Assembly (NCBI GenBank): GCA_900548975.1
Contig: URMS01000006.1
Coordinates: 62,001-126,000 of the forward strand
Direction: 5' to 3'
DNA length: 64,000 bases
Origin: an uncultured Porphyromonadaceae bacterium
Lineage (GTDB): Bacteria > Bacteroidota > Bacteroidia > Bacteroidales > Muribaculaceae
Shown here one piece after another: positions 52,185 to 63,126 of the stretch (position 1 is its first letter; the number at the start of each line of letters is the position of its first letter). Below the pieces are notes generated by a model. The model saw only the letters and a list, made by a program, of their open reading frames with translations, was not told the origin of the DNA and ran no database searches. The position numbers were made by a program, and so were the translations under genes.

Positions 52185-52216
52185 CAAATGTATACATATT
52201 TTTGCATTACAACAAC
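52185..52216 (-). promoter_or_regulatory. Promoter of the 1499-residue protein gene
   Basis: On the minus strand GTTG (52213-52216), 20 bases, then TACATTTG (52185-52192). The leader is about 100 bases. The rest of the 326-base divergent gap 52082-52407 holds the opposing promoter at 52351 and a possible imperfect hairpin at about 52270-52318. I see nothing else in it. Confidence 0.6.
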
Positions 52217-52350
52217 AAAATGCCATGATTTTTGCGAATTATTTTACACTGAGCTGTTAAATGCTGCGTATCGCCGGCATCTGAGTGCTTTCTTCGTGGC
52301 GCTAAGTGAGCACCCGGCGAAAAAATATTGTGTATGTTGCGAATAATGTA

Positions 52351-52358
52351 TACCTTTG
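52351..52358 (+). promoter_or_regulatory. -7 element of the Sel1 protein gene
   Basis: TACCTTTG, a perfect -7 match; the -33 position is ATTG-like. The start would be near 52365, 43 bases before the ATG at 52408. Confidence 0.5.
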
Positions 52359-52407
52359 CGCGACACCAGGCGATGTGTCAATCAATATCGTAACAATCAT
52401 TTCGAAT

Positions 52408-53052
52408 ATGAAAAAAATATTTTTCACCTTCGTGCTGGCTTTATGTGTGCCTTTTTTGGCTTGTGCACAGTACGCCGACGTCCTCGAAAAGGCCAAGACC
52501 GGCGATGCCGAAGCTCAGTTTTCGCTTTATTTAAACTACACTTTCGGTAATACTGCTAATTTAAGCGATCCTGAGGCCATACAGTGGCTTTCAGAAGCCG
52601 CCAAAGGCGGTTTAAGCAAGGCGCAATTCTCATTGGCCGAAGTATATAAGAGAGGGCTTCACGGCGTTGAGAAAAACGATGCACAATATATATACTGGCT
52701 CACGGCAGCCGCCAATCACGACACGTTTGAAAATAAACAGCTTGGTAGCGGGCGGATTGCTTTGGACGATGCCATACATGCCCAGCATATTTTGGCGGGG
52801 ATATATCGTGACGGCAATAGTGGTGTCAAGAAAAACATGGACGAATATCTCAAGTGGGAGACCAAATCGGCCGAAAATGGTAATCCTGCCGCTGCTCTGG
52901 TTCTTGGTAATTATTATAAAAAGAAAGGTAAAAAGCAGGAAGCTATCTATTGGTTGAAAAAAGCTATTGAATTACAGCCCGGCGATAAGGCTGCCGTGAC
53001 AAGTATTGAAGCTGCACGGTCTCTTGGTAAACTTGGAGTGAAAGGGTATTGA
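52408..53052 (+). CDS. Secreted Sel1-repeat protein
   Basis: 214 residues with a signal peptide (MKKIFFTFVLALCVPFLACAQ). Sel1/TPR-like repeats follow: AKTGDAEAQFSLYLNYTFG, AIQWLSEAAKGGLSKAQFSLAEVYKRG, YLKWETKSAENGNPAAALVLGNYYKKKG and EAIYWLKKAIELQPGD. Such solenoids mediate protein-protein contacts in the periplasm. The ATG at 52408 is chosen for its signal peptide and because the promoter lies between it and the longer frame's start. It is 4 bases from the YeiH-type transporter gene and more AT-rich than most neighbours. Confidence 0.85.
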   Translation: MKKIFFTFVLALCVPFLACAQYADVLEKAKTGDAEAQFSLYLNYTFGNTANLSDPEAIQWLSEAAKGGLSKAQFSLAEVYKRGLHGVEKNDAQYIYWLTAAANHDTFENKQLGSGRIALDDAIHAQHILAGIYRDGNSGVKKNMDEYLKWETKSAENGNPAAALVLGNYYKKKGKKQEAIYWLKKAIELQPGDKAAVTSIEAARSLGKLGVKGY

Positions 53053-53056
53053 TAAA

Positions 53057-53992
53057 ATGGCTCGTTACATATACATACTTATCATAGCACTGATTGTGTT
53101 TCCGTTCAATCAGTTCGGACTTCCAGTCATTTCCGCTCCCATAGCCCTGTTGCTGGGCTTGATTTTCGCTTTCATATTCCCGAATCCGTATCCTAAATTC
53201 AATAAGAAGACATCGAAATACTTGTTGCAGGTTGCTGTGGTGTGTCTCGGTTTCAACATGAATCTTCAGGAATCGCTCAAATCCGGTTCGGAAGGCATGT
53301 TCTTCACCGTTGTATCGGTTGTTGGTGTTATGGCTCTGGGCGTGCTGCTCGGTTATATGCTGCACATCAACCGCAAGACGGCCTACCTCATATCGTCGGG
53401 CACGGCTATCTGCGGCGGCAGCGCCATTGCGGCCGTAGGTCCGGTGGTGAAAGCCAACGAGAACGAAATGGCTGTGTCGCTTGGTGTTATCTTCATTCTT
53501 AATTCTGTGGCCCTGTTTATTTTCCCGCCGCTCGGCCATCTGCTCGACATGACGCAGCAGCAGTTCGGCACCTGGGCAGCCATCGCCATCCACGACACTT
53601 CGTCGGTGGTCGGTGCCGGCGAGGCATACGGCGAGGAGGCTCTGCAGCTGGCAACTCTTATCAAACTTACACGTGCGCTGTGGATTATCCCTCTGGCGCT
53701 TGTCACCATGTTTATCTTCCGCGATAAGACCGCCAGGATTTCGATACCCTGGTTTATCTTCATCTTTGTGCTCGCAATGGTTGTGAACACATACGTGCCT
53801 CTGCCCGAGTGGTTTGTATCGATTATGGTATGGATAGCCAAGCGCGGTATGGTGGTGACACTTTTCCTCATCGGTGCTTCGCTGTCGCTGTCCTCGATTA
53901 AGTCGGTGGGCATCCGTCCGCTTGTTCAGGCCGTAGCCCTTTGGGTGGTAATCAGCCTGGTATCTCTCTTCGTAGTTCTCGAAACCGTGTGA
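53057..53992 (+). CDS. YeiH/UPF0324-family membrane transporter
   Basis: A 311-residue polytopic protein with about nine to ten membrane helices. It has the family motifs LGLIFAFIFPN, LLQVAVVCLGFNMNL, ISSGTAICGGSAIAAVGPVVKA and AIHDTSSVVGAGEAYG. The family is annotated as a putative sulfate or anion exporter; transport substrates are largely untested. It is close-spaced after the Sel1 gene and overlaps the ComEC start by 4 bases (GTGA). Confidence 0.88.
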   Translation: MARYIYILIIALIVFPFNQFGLPVISAPIALLLGLIFAFIFPNPYPKFNKKTSKYLLQVAVVCLGFNMNLQESLKSGSEGMFFTVVSVVGVMALGVLLGYMLHINRKTAYLISSGTAICGGSAIAAVGPVVKANENEMAVSLGVIFILNSVALFIFPPLGHLLDMTQQQFGTWAAIAIHDTSSVVGAGEAYGEEALQLATLIKLTRALWIIPLALVTMFIFRDKTARISIPWFIFIFVLAMVVNTYVPLPEWFVSIMVWIAKRGMVVTLFLIGASLSLSSIKSVGIRPLVQAVALWVVISLVSLFVVLETV

Positions 53993-55962
53993 GAATAGCC
54001 AGCCTCGACGCCGTCCCCGCGTTGCCGGCTGCCATAGGTGCTGCTACCGGGGTTATGGCTATGGAATATCCATGGTTATGGATTTTTGCGGGCTTGTTTT
54101 TTATATTGTTGATATTATGCAGGGTCAGGATTGTTCCGGCCCTGCTTTTTATTGTCATGCTGTCGGTTACGGCAGTTCGGGTGGCGATGATGGCTCCGGG
54201 GCCTGTCGACACTTCGCTGTTCGACGGTCGCGAGCGTGTGTGGCGCGGTACTGTGAAGAGTGTCAGGGCTACCGACCGTTCGCAGCGCTGTGTGCTGGCT
54301 GTCGACAGTCCGGCAGTGCTCAGATGTCGCCTCATGATTGCCGACATAACGCCCGAGATCCGCAGCGGTGATATCGTGTCGGTGAAGGGTGTGCTTGAAA
54401 GTGCGGGAAAATACGATGCGGCGCCTTCGCTGGGCTATCGTGGCGACCGCTCCGACCGCGTGGTAGCCAATATGCTCGATTTTACCGGAAACTGCACCGT
54501 CGTCGGGCATTCCCGCAGCCTGTGGTACCGCTTGCAGGATGTGCGCGGGCGCTTTGCGGCATATGTGAGCGAATCGCCTCTCGACGCGGCTACCTCACGT
54601 CTGCTTGCAGCCTCTGTGCTTGGGGGTGGCGATGTGGGCGACGACCGCAAGGAAGCATTCCGCGCCGGCGGTCTGTCGCATCTGCTCTGTGTGAGCGGTT
54701 TTCATGTTGCGGTCTTTGCCATGGTGGTCGCTTTCCTGCTGTTTCCGCTCAGGCTTGCCGAGCATGCCGGCCGCAGCCGCTATCTGATTGTGATAATGGC
54801 AGTGTGGCTCTATGCCATTGCCACGGGGCTGATGCCGTCGGTGTTTCGTGCGGCGGTGATGCTGACGGTTTACAATATGGCGCTCTTTTTCCAGCGCAAT
54901 TCGCCGCCTTTCAACTCGCTCTGCCTGGCTGTGGTGATAATTCTTGTCGTCAATCCGCTGTGGATGTTCTCGATAGGCTTCCAACTGTCGGTGCTCGCCG
55001 TGCTCGGACTGTTGATACTGCCTCAGAAGCTTATACCGGTGGGGCGGCGCAATCCGTTCTATGTGTTCGCGGCTCTTTTCGCGGTGCCGCTGTCGGTAGC
55101 TCTGGCTACGGCGCCGGTGCTGCTGGTGCATTTCCACAGTCTTCCGCTGCTCACGGTGCCTGTCAATGCCTTGGCCTCGCTTGTTTTCCCCATATTCATG
55201 ATTCTTGGCATGGCTGTAGTATGTCTGTCGGCTATAGGATTGCCTGTGGTCGGGGCCGCGCGGGCGGTCGACGTGCTTGCGGCCGCCATCGACAGTATCT
55301 GCGACATGGCCGTGTCGGCTCCGTGGGCATATCCGGGCGGTATCGTCCTGGGCCCGTGGCGCCTTGCGGCATTGTGTGCGGCCTTGGCAGCCTTCGTACT
55401 GCTGCTGTACAGCCGGCGTGGCTTGCCGCGGATTCTCTCCGCGGGGACTCTGCTGCTGTGCTGTGTGGCCGTATGGATGCTTCCGGGCGTGACGCCTGTG
55501 CGCGATATCGCCATCCACGGCAATTCGTCGGTGGCTGAGATACGCGTGCGTTGCGACGGCCGCGGGTTTGTTATTCCGCTTGCCTACAGCAAACGGCCTA
55601 TAGGGCCGTCCGACAGTTATTTTATGGAGGGAGGAGTAGCGCCCGACAGTGTGGAGTTCGGCAGCCATGATATAAACCATCCGGTGGTTGTGCGTGCCGC
55701 CGACATGCTCCATGTGGCCGACCGTCGGATTCTTATAGCGTCCACCGACAGTTCGGGTGTGCCCGGCCGCGTGGATGCGGTCGTGCTCCGTCGCCGCTAT
55801 CGCGGCAATCTTGATTCGCTGATTGTGCGCAACAATCCTGGCGCCGTGGTTCTTTGCCCCGATATGGACGCCGACCGGCGCGAGGCATATGCCGCCGCAG
55901 CCGCCGCGGCAGGGGTAGCAGTGTACGATCTTTGCCGGGAGATCTTCGTGTCAGATTTTTAG
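53989..55962 (+). CDS. ComEC/Rec2-family DNA-uptake channel protein
   Basis: About 657 residues from a GTG at 53989 that overlaps the previous stop. The N-terminal helices plus soluble domain (about 65-160, KSVRATDRSQRCVLAVDSPA...GDIVSVKGVLESAGKYDA) precede the competence membrane core with LAASVLGGGDVGDDRKEAFRAGGLSHLLCVSGFHVAVFAM, the diagnostic ComEC motif. The C-terminal 150 residues show no HxHxDH metallo-beta-lactamase motif, so the nuclease-like domain is absent or degenerate, as often in Bacteroidetes. The protein would pass single-stranded DNA across the inner membrane. Its end overlaps the convergent folK by 12 bases. Confidence 0.88.
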   Translation: MRIASLDAVPALPAAIGAATGVMAMEYPWLWIFAGLFFILLILCRVRIVPALLFIVMLSVTAVRVAMMAPGPVDTSLFDGRERVWRGTVKSVRATDRSQRCVLAVDSPAVLRCRLMIADITPEIRSGDIVSVKGVLESAGKYDAAPSLGYRGDRSDRVVANMLDFTGNCTVVGHSRSLWYRLQDVRGRFAAYVSESPLDAATSRLLAASVLGGGDVGDDRKEAFRAGGLSHLLCVSGFHVAVFAMVVAFLLFPLRLAEHAGRSRYLIVIMAVWLYAIATGLMPSVFRAAVMLTVYNMALFFQRNSPPFNSLCLAVVIILVVNPLWMFSIGFQLSVLAVLGLLILPQKLIPVGRRNPFYVFAALFAVPLSVALATAPVLLVHFHSLPLLTVPVNALASLVFPIFMILGMAVVCLSAIGLPVVGAARAVDVLAAAIDSICDMAVSAPWAYPGGIVLGPWRLAALCAALAAFVLLLYSRRGLPRILSAGTLLLCCVAVWMLPGVTPVRDIAIHGNSSVAEIRVRCDGRGFVIPLAYSKRPIGPSDSYFMEGGVAPDSVEFGSHDINHPVVVRAADMLHVADRRILIASTDSSGVPGRVDAVVLRRRYRGNLDSLIVRNNPGAVVLCPDMDADRREAYAAAAAAAGVAVYDLCREIFVSDF

Positions 55963-56315
55963 CATTGTCATGCCTTTGCGGAAGTAGGCCGAGGCGAAGT
56001 CGAGCGGGCGGAGCACTTCGCCGTCGCACACTACGATATCGATGTCGATGGTCACGCGGCCTTCTTCGACTGTGCTGCTGCGCTCCCGACTTTCGTAGTG
56101 CTTGCACAGGCTATGGAAATAGTCGCAGTCGCCGACGGCCTCGAGGATGAGGATGCGGTTGGTGTAGCGTGGCCCTGCAGCCGACTTTTCGGGGTCGGAG
56201 AGGTAGGGGCCGGTATCGTGCTTTATCTCGGCAAGGGCGCTTATGAAGTCCACCGCCTTGTCGATATGGTGCGCGGCCATTTGCGCGTTCGAACCTAAAC
56301 AGACCGTAAGGGTAT

Positions 56316-56319
<4 letters not shown>
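55951..56319 (-). CDS. folK: HPPK (FolK), hydroxymethyldihydropterin pyrophosphokinase
   Basis: A 122-residue folate-pathway enzyme transferring pyrophosphate to 6-hydroxymethyl-dihydropterin. Motifs are TLTVCLGSNAQM, GPRYTNRILILE, and the metal/pterin signature RVTIDIDIVVCDGEVL followed by PLDFASAYFRKGM. It is shorter than most HPPKs (about 160), lacking part of the middle loop region, but the catalytic Asp pair DID is present. It overlaps tex by 4 bases and the convergent comEC by 12. Confidence 0.85.
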
Positions 56320-58414
<2,095 letters not shown>

Positions 58415-58418
<4 letters not shown>

Positions 58419-59608
58419 TTACGGAGTGTGAAAAGTGTTATTTCGGGCGTGGCGCCTATTCGCGCCGGTATGCCCACTTCGCCTGTCCCGATATTTACAT
58501 ACAGACGGCGCAGACTGTCCGTATCGGCGTACATACCTCCCCACGTGGGGTAGCGGAATGCCGCGGGCGATACTCCGAAGGCCGACATCTGCATGGCGTG
58601 GGTGTGGCCGGCGAGTGTGAGAGCTATGTCGGTCGAATCGTTGTCGCGGATATCCATAACCCAGTGGGCGGGATTGTGCGACAGCAGTATCTTGAACACG
58701 CTGTCCGACAGCTTGCCGGGATAGGATGCCGGCAGGTCGCCGTAGATGTGGAAGGGAGGGTCGCCGACGTTTTCGACACCGACAAGCGCTATGGAGTCGT
58801 TGCCGCTGCGCAGCCACGCGGTCTCGTTGCGCAGCAGCTGCCATCCCATGGCTCTTTCGAGGCTGTCGAGCATGGCCATGTTGGCGGCTTTTGCGGCGTT
58901 GTCGGGCCAGTTGTAGTAGTCGCCGTAGTCGTGGTTGCCGAGGATCGAGTAAACGCCTCCGGGAGCCGACAGACGGCTCAGCGCGGAGGTGAAGGGCAGC
59001 AGTTCGGGAGTGTGGCGGTTGACGATGTCGCCGGTGAATACGATAATGTCGGGTTTCAGGGCGTTGACGGTATTCACGAGCTTGTCGATAAACGTTGTGT
59101 CGCTGCCATATGTGCCGGTATGGAGGTCGGAGATCTGGGCTATGGTAAGACCGTCGAAAGCAGCCGGCAGCCGGCTGTCGCGTACCTCGACATGGCGTAC
59201 GTCGATGTTATAGCGGTTGATGAGCGCACCCCACCACATGGCCGCGAAAACGATGCAGCCAAGCACCGCCCCGCATATGCTCACGGCCTTGATGCGGTGT
59301 CGGCGGAACAGACACGGTATTTTGGCGAAGAGATCGAAAATGCAGAACAGATACTTCGGCAGATAGACCGAGAAGTAGGCGAAGAGCACCCACATAATGG
59401 TCTGGAGGCCGTCATCGCCGCCGCTGCGCTTGGGCCAGCACATGGCCACTATAAGAGCCGCCTGGCACAATACGGCTGTAGCGAGTGTGAATACCCGCCA
59501 AAACCGCGCGCCGCGGGTGCAGCGCCGGCGCACGGCGCGCACTATATACCAGTCGACAAGCAGTCCGATGATGAGCACCGGAATAATGAGAACGAGGGGA
59601 AGGCGCAT
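58415..59608 (-). CDS. Membrane-anchored metallophosphoesterase
   Basis: 397 residues. Three to four N-terminal helices (about 1-125) are followed by a calcineurin-like domain with the full metal set: AQISDLHTGTYG, VFTGDIVN, YSILGNHDYGDYYNW, ILLSHNPAHW and ALTLAGHTHAMQM. This resembles YaeI/LpxH-type enzymes acting at the membrane, perhaps on lipid-linked or nucleotide phosphates; the true substrate is unknown. First gene of the operon with tex and folK. Confidence 0.9.
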
Positions 59609-59609
59609 G

Positions 59610-60800
59610 TCAGATAGCCGATGAACAGTCGAGGGCGCTGCGCTGGTTCTTCAGCGGGTTGGCATACATCTGCAGCATAGTCCGGTACATGAACTCGTGC
59701 TCTTCGGGCGTGATGTTCTCTTCATCGACCTTATCGAGCTGGGCGGCTATGTATTTCTCGAACGAAGCAACATCCTCGTCGGTGTACTCCGAGGCGTATT
59801 CGTCGGTGCCGTGTATCTTGTCGAATGCTATGTAGTTGCAGGGGAAAATGCGGTAGCCGCAGTGGATGGCGCGGTCGAGCACGTTGCACACCAGGCGCAC
59901 TGCTTCGGCGCGGGTGTCGCCCACACGCTCGAGTTCGGCATTGATGCACTGGCCCATGCGGAAGTGCACGCGGCCTTTCTGTTTAAGAATACCGGTCTCC
60001 ATGCTGAAAAGATCGTCGCGCTTAGTTTTCTTATAGTCCGGGTCGCGGCGTTTAAGCAGGAATTCGCGGACTTTAAGATAGTCGTTGGGATCGTATTCGT
60101 AGGATATGGCTACAGGCACTATATTCAGTTCCATAAGATTCTGCTTGCTGTCGCCGGCGCCGGCCAGCGACAGCATCTTGATTACGCTCTCCTGCGTCAG
60201 ATCGTTGGAATCCTTGGCACGGCCTTCGCGCTGTGCTATCCATACCGATTCGTTGAGAGTGTTGACGGCGTGGTGTATATATGCCGAGAGGTGCTGGGCG
60301 TTGTCGAGCGCCTCGCGCACACGGCCGTCGCGCTTGACGATAAAGCTGCGGTTGAGTTTCACCAGGTCGGTAATCCACTCGTATATGAGCAGATTGTTGC
60401 CTATGGCTACCTGCGTCAGGGGCAGCTTGGCGCGGATGAGGCACAGGTTGAGGAAAGAGGCGTCGAGTACGATGTCGCGGTGATTGGTTATGAATACATG
60501 GCTGTGCGAAGGATCGTAGTTTTCGAGTCCGTCGGCCGAAAGACCTTTGGTGGTATGAGCCACAAGCATTTCCAGGAACGGTCCCATGACTTTGATCTGA
60601 AAATCCATCTGAGTTTCTACCGTCAGAAGGTTTTTCACGAATTCAGGATAGTCCACGTCGGGCATCACATATCGCACGGCATGCTCGAATCCCGGCTCCT
60701 TTACCAGAGCGGCGATTTTTTCGCGAAATTCATGGTCGTCGTAAGGCCGTATATCGGAAAAGTCCTGTTCCAAGGGCTGTTTGTTATCAGTGTGTTCCAT
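59610..60800 (-). CDS. Glycerol-phosphate/lyso-lipid acyltransferase family protein
   Basis: A 396-residue PlsB/PlsC-type protein. The acyltransferase motif appears as HVFITNHRDIVLDASFLNL (about 105-123), followed by VAIGNNLLIYEWITDLVKLNRSFIVKRDGRVRE with the glycerol-phosphate-binding-type Arg/Lys stretch, VWIAQREGRAKDSNDLTQESVI and IVPVAISYEYDPND. It probably acylates glycerol-3-phosphate or a lysophospholipid at the membrane surface. The start at 60800 (MEHTDNKQ) is fixed by a consensus promoter that overlaps the longer frame. Confidence 0.85.
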   Translation of the reverse strand: MEHTDNKQPLEQDFSDIRPYDDHEFREKIAALVKEPGFEHAVRYVMPDVDYPEFVKNLLTVETQMDFQIKVMGPFLEMLVAHTTKGLSADGLENYDPSHSHVFITNHRDIVLDASFLNLCLIRAKLPLTQVAIGNNLLIYEWITDLVKLNRSFIVKRDGRVREALDNAQHLSAYIHHAVNTLNESVWIAQREGRAKDSNDLTQESVIKMLSLAGAGDSKQNLMELNIVPVAISYEYDPNDYLKVREFLLKRRDPDYKKTKRDDLFSMETGILKQKGRVHFRMGQCINAELERVGDTRAEAVRLVCNVLDRAIHCGYRIFPCNYIAFDKIHGTDEYASEYTDEDVASFEKYIAAQLDKVDEENITPEEHEFMYRTMLQMYANPLKNQRSALDCSSAI

Positions 60801-60841
60801 TTTGTTAGAGGGAGTAAGTACATTCTTGCCCAATTTCGCTA

Positions 60842-60873
60842 CAAAGATAGCTACTACTCCATTAAAAGACAAA
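60842..60873 (-). promoter_or_regulatory. Promoter of the acyltransferase gene
   Basis: On the minus strand TTTG (60870-60873), exactly 20 bases, TATCTTTG (60842-60849): a perfect consensus, about 40 bases before the ATG. Confidence 0.75.
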
Positions 60874-60946
60874 CAAAATGTATCTAAATAAGTTTTAAAT
60901 TATCAAAACGAATTTTTAGCCCTTAAAAGCGAAAAAGCAATAAATT

Positions 60947-61699
60947 CTATGACATAAGCCAATCCTTAAAATCAGCAACCTTGTTCTTACTGATGAAAAC
61001 TTGTTCCGGGACTTTGGTTTTAAGGTTTATGAGCATTCTGTTGTCGAACCATACCGTCATGTCCCTGATACCCTCCTTTGATACAATGAACTGCCTGTTT
61101 GCCCTGACGAAAAGCTCCGGATCCAGAAAAGACATAATGGAATCAAGAGATTTCTGAAGGTAATAGAAGTTGCCGTTTTCAATATATACATATGTCTTGC
61201 CCCCCGTGGAGTAGAAGCAGATAATTTCACTTACCTTGACAGGAATAAGTCGATCTTTGAAGGGCACAAGTATCTTTGAGGAATACTTTCCCCCTCTCAT
61301 GGAGTTCGACAGACGGCTTAACTCCAGATTGTTGTCTGCCGGCCTGAAAGATTTATATTTGATTAGAGCTCTCTGCACCATTCTTTCATCAATTGGTTTC
61401 AGGAGATAGTCGATACTGTTGACCCGAAACGCCTCTATGGCATACTCGTCGAATGCCGTCGTAAAAATAATCGGAGCGTTAACCGTGATAGAAGAAAAGA
61501 TATTGAAAGAAGAACCGTCGGAAAGCTGTATGTCCATGAAAATAAGATCCGGGGAATCGTTCGAGGAAAGCCAGCGTACTGTCTGGGTTACACTTTCAGT
61601 TTGTCCCACGATAGTTATTGTAGGGTCTGTCTTATTCAATATAGCGATGAGGTTCTCTCTTGCTGCCACCTCATCCTCAACAATAAGCACCTTCATCAT
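60947..61699 (-). CDS. LytTR-family response regulator
   Basis: About 250 residues. The receiver domain has phospho-acceptor Asp56 in DLIFMDIQLSDG, acidic pocket VEDE, Thr in IFTTAFDEYA and Lys in YLLKPID. The C-terminal LytTR DNA-binding domain contains KDRLIPVKVSEIICFYSTGGKTYVYIENG and FVRANRQFIVSKEGI. The start (ATG ATG at 61699 or 61696) overlaps the histidine-kinase stop, so the pair is translationally coupled. It probably regulates nearby or unlinked promoters; the target is unknown. The region is AT-rich compared with the rest of the window. Confidence 0.93.
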   Translation of the reverse strand: MMKVLIVEDEVAARENLIAILNKTDPTITIVGQTESVTQTVRWLSSNDSPDLIFMDIQLSDGSSFNIFSSITVNAPIIFTTAFDEYAIEAFRVNSIDYLLKPIDERMVQRALIKYKSFRPADNNLELSRLSNSMRGGKYSSKILVPFKDRLIPVKVSEIICFYSTGGKTYVYIENGNFYYLQKSLDSIMSFLDPELFVRANRQFIVSKEGIRDMTVWFDNRMLINLKTKVPEQVFISKNKVADFKDWLMS

Positions 61700-62718
61700 G
61701 CAAGCAAAGGAATCTTGACGGTAAAACAATTATCTTTACTGAAATACTCAATCGGTTTTCCTATAAGAAGCCGGGAGCGGGACATTAGGTTTTTAAGGCC
61801 TATTCGGGAGCTTTCCACCTCTTCAAGTCTCTCATTAATTCGGTTTGAGACGATGAGTTCCCCCTCAGAGTCGTATTCAAAAAGGACGTCGATAGGATTC
61901 TCGCTGTCGATGGCATTGTGTTTCACCACATTCTCCACCAACGAGAGCAAGGTAAGGATAGGAAGCCTGTTGTCAAGACAGCTCTCAGGAATGTTGAAAT
62001 GGCAATTGAAGTTATCACCAAAGCGAACTTTCTGCATATATATGAAAGCATTTATGAAATTGAGTTCATCGCGTAAGGTGACAAGAGGTCTTTCTTCGCT
62101 TTTGAGGATATATCTGAAAATTTCGGAGAGTTTCTGCACGTATTCGAGAGACATTTCCTTTCGGTCATTCCTAATCAATGATGTCAGTCCATTCAGAGAA
62201 TTGAAAAAGAAATGCGGGTTTATCTGTCCGGTCAGCGCCAGGCAACGGCTCTGGAGATTCTCATACTTAAGTATTTCTATCTCATGAAGCTGCCTCTGTT
62301 TCTCTTGAAACATATTGTATATATACCCGATGACGGCGGTAGAGATTGCTGCGATCAAGAACTGAAACAGCAGAAGTCCAGTGAAACAGTCGTAATGAAT
62401 TTTCACTGCCAGAGAGAGCACGACAAAAGTACACCAGGCAATGAACATAACTGCTATGTTATATCCCAACCGTCCTGTTTTTGATTTATACTGTGGCCGG
62501 TTCCATATATTCCGATATAAAAGGAAGACGCAAAGCTGATACATTATCACAAAACGTAGAATCCATACGAAGGACTGAGGTATCGCCTCTCCGTTCGCCA
62601 GCCAGCGGGGCATGTCAAAAAACACGCCATTAATATGGGGATACAGAATAAACACTGTCAGCAACAGCGCCACGCCGAGCAGACGGGAATTCTTTATGAT
62701 GTTAGTTAAGATAGTCAT
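61696..62718 (-). CDS. LytS/YehU-type sensor histidine kinase
   Basis: 340 residues. Four N-terminal membrane helices (about 11-30, 48-67, 84-106 and 113-135) lead to a short coiled coil (QEKQRQLHEIEILKYENLQSR) and the His_kinase domain with phospho-accepting His in GQINPHFFFNSLNGLTSL (about 168). The ATPase N-box region is LLSLVENVVKHNAI. It is paired with the LytTR regulator by a 4-base overlap. Its ATG lies only 7 bases from the end of a MITE-like element, which may have replaced or supplied its promoter. Confidence 0.92.
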   Translation of the reverse strand: MTILTNIIKNSRLLGVALLLTVFILYPHINGVFFDMPRWLANGEAIPQSFVWILRFVIMYQLCVFLLYRNIWNRPQYKSKTGRLGYNIAVMFIAWCTFVVLSLAVKIHYDCFTGLLLFQFLIAAISTAVIGYIYNMFQEKQRQLHEIEILKYENLQSRCLALTGQINPHFFFNSLNGLTSLIRNDRKEMSLEYVQKLSEIFRYILKSEERPLVTLRDELNFINAFIYMQKVRFGDNFNCHFNIPESCLDNRLPILTLLSLVENVVKHNAIDSENPIDVLFEYDSEGELIVSNRINERLEEVESSRIGLKNLMSRSRLLIGKPIEYFSKDNCFTVKIPLLA

Positions 62719-62724
62719 AATTTA

Positions 62725-62922
62725 GAGGTTGTTTAATAACAGGTTTATCTGATCTATCTGAAAGAGGCTGTTTTTTGAACATTAGTATATTCCTGGTGTC
62801 TTTTTGTTAACTTGCCCATTGCTCATCGGTCGCACAGCAACCGCTATGCTCCCTCTTCACGATGTGCAATTTAAGCAAAAATACACCAACCTGTGCATTC
62901 ACTCATGTTATTAAACAACCTC
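62725..62922. mobile_element. MITE-like element with 17-bp terminal inverted repeats
   Basis: Perfect terminal inverted repeats GAGGTTGTTTAATAACA (62725-62741) and its reverse complement (62906-62922) enclose a 198-bp non-coding unit. It is flanked by TTA on both sides (62722-62724 and 62923-62925), as expected for a 3-bp target duplication of the TNA kind made by some IS5-family transposases. No transposase is present. It lies between the histidine kinase start and the aldo/keto reductase gene, and contains a minus-strand -7-like TATTTTTG (62876-62883) pointing at the kinase. Confidence 0.7.
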
Positions 62923-62955
62923 TTAAAATTTCGCAAATTTAATAAATATAGAAAT

Positions 62956-63075
62956 ATGAAACAAAGCCAATCAATAATGGTAAGAGGCCGCAGATTAAAC
63001 AGGTCATTTATATTCGTTATCACCCTCATGACGTTTTTTTCGTGTTCGTGTACGAATATATCCCGTTGGTGTTGA
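62956..63075 (+). CDS. Possible 39-residue lipoprotein-like peptide
   Basis: A short reading frame, MKQSQSIMVRGRRLNRSF followed by IFVITLMTFFSCSCTNISRWC. It has the basic start, hydrophobic core and Cys of a lipoprotein signal, but stops 11 residues after the first Cys of the SCSC motif. It could be a truncated lipoprotein, a leader peptide, or chance. It lies between the MITE and the aldo/keto reductase gene. The opposite-strand frame over 62871-63263 looks spurious. Confidence 0.3.
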   Translation: MKQSQSIMVRGRRLNRSFIFVITLMTFFSCSCTNISRWC

Positions 63076-63103
63076 TTCGGTGAACAGTTGTTCCGGAGTT
63101 TTA

Positions 63104-63111
63104 TAATTTTG
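63104..63111 (+). promoter_or_regulatory. -7 element of the aldo/keto reductase gene
   Basis: TAATTTTG, a perfect -7 match 15 bases before the ATG at 63127; no clear -33 at the right spacing. Confidence 0.45.
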
Positions 63112-63126
63112 CATAAAACTGATCTC

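Noticed and set aside
53989..55962. ComEC as a complete DNA-uptake nuclease
   Set aside because: The C-terminal region has no metallo-beta-lactamase metal motif, so only the channel part is claimed.
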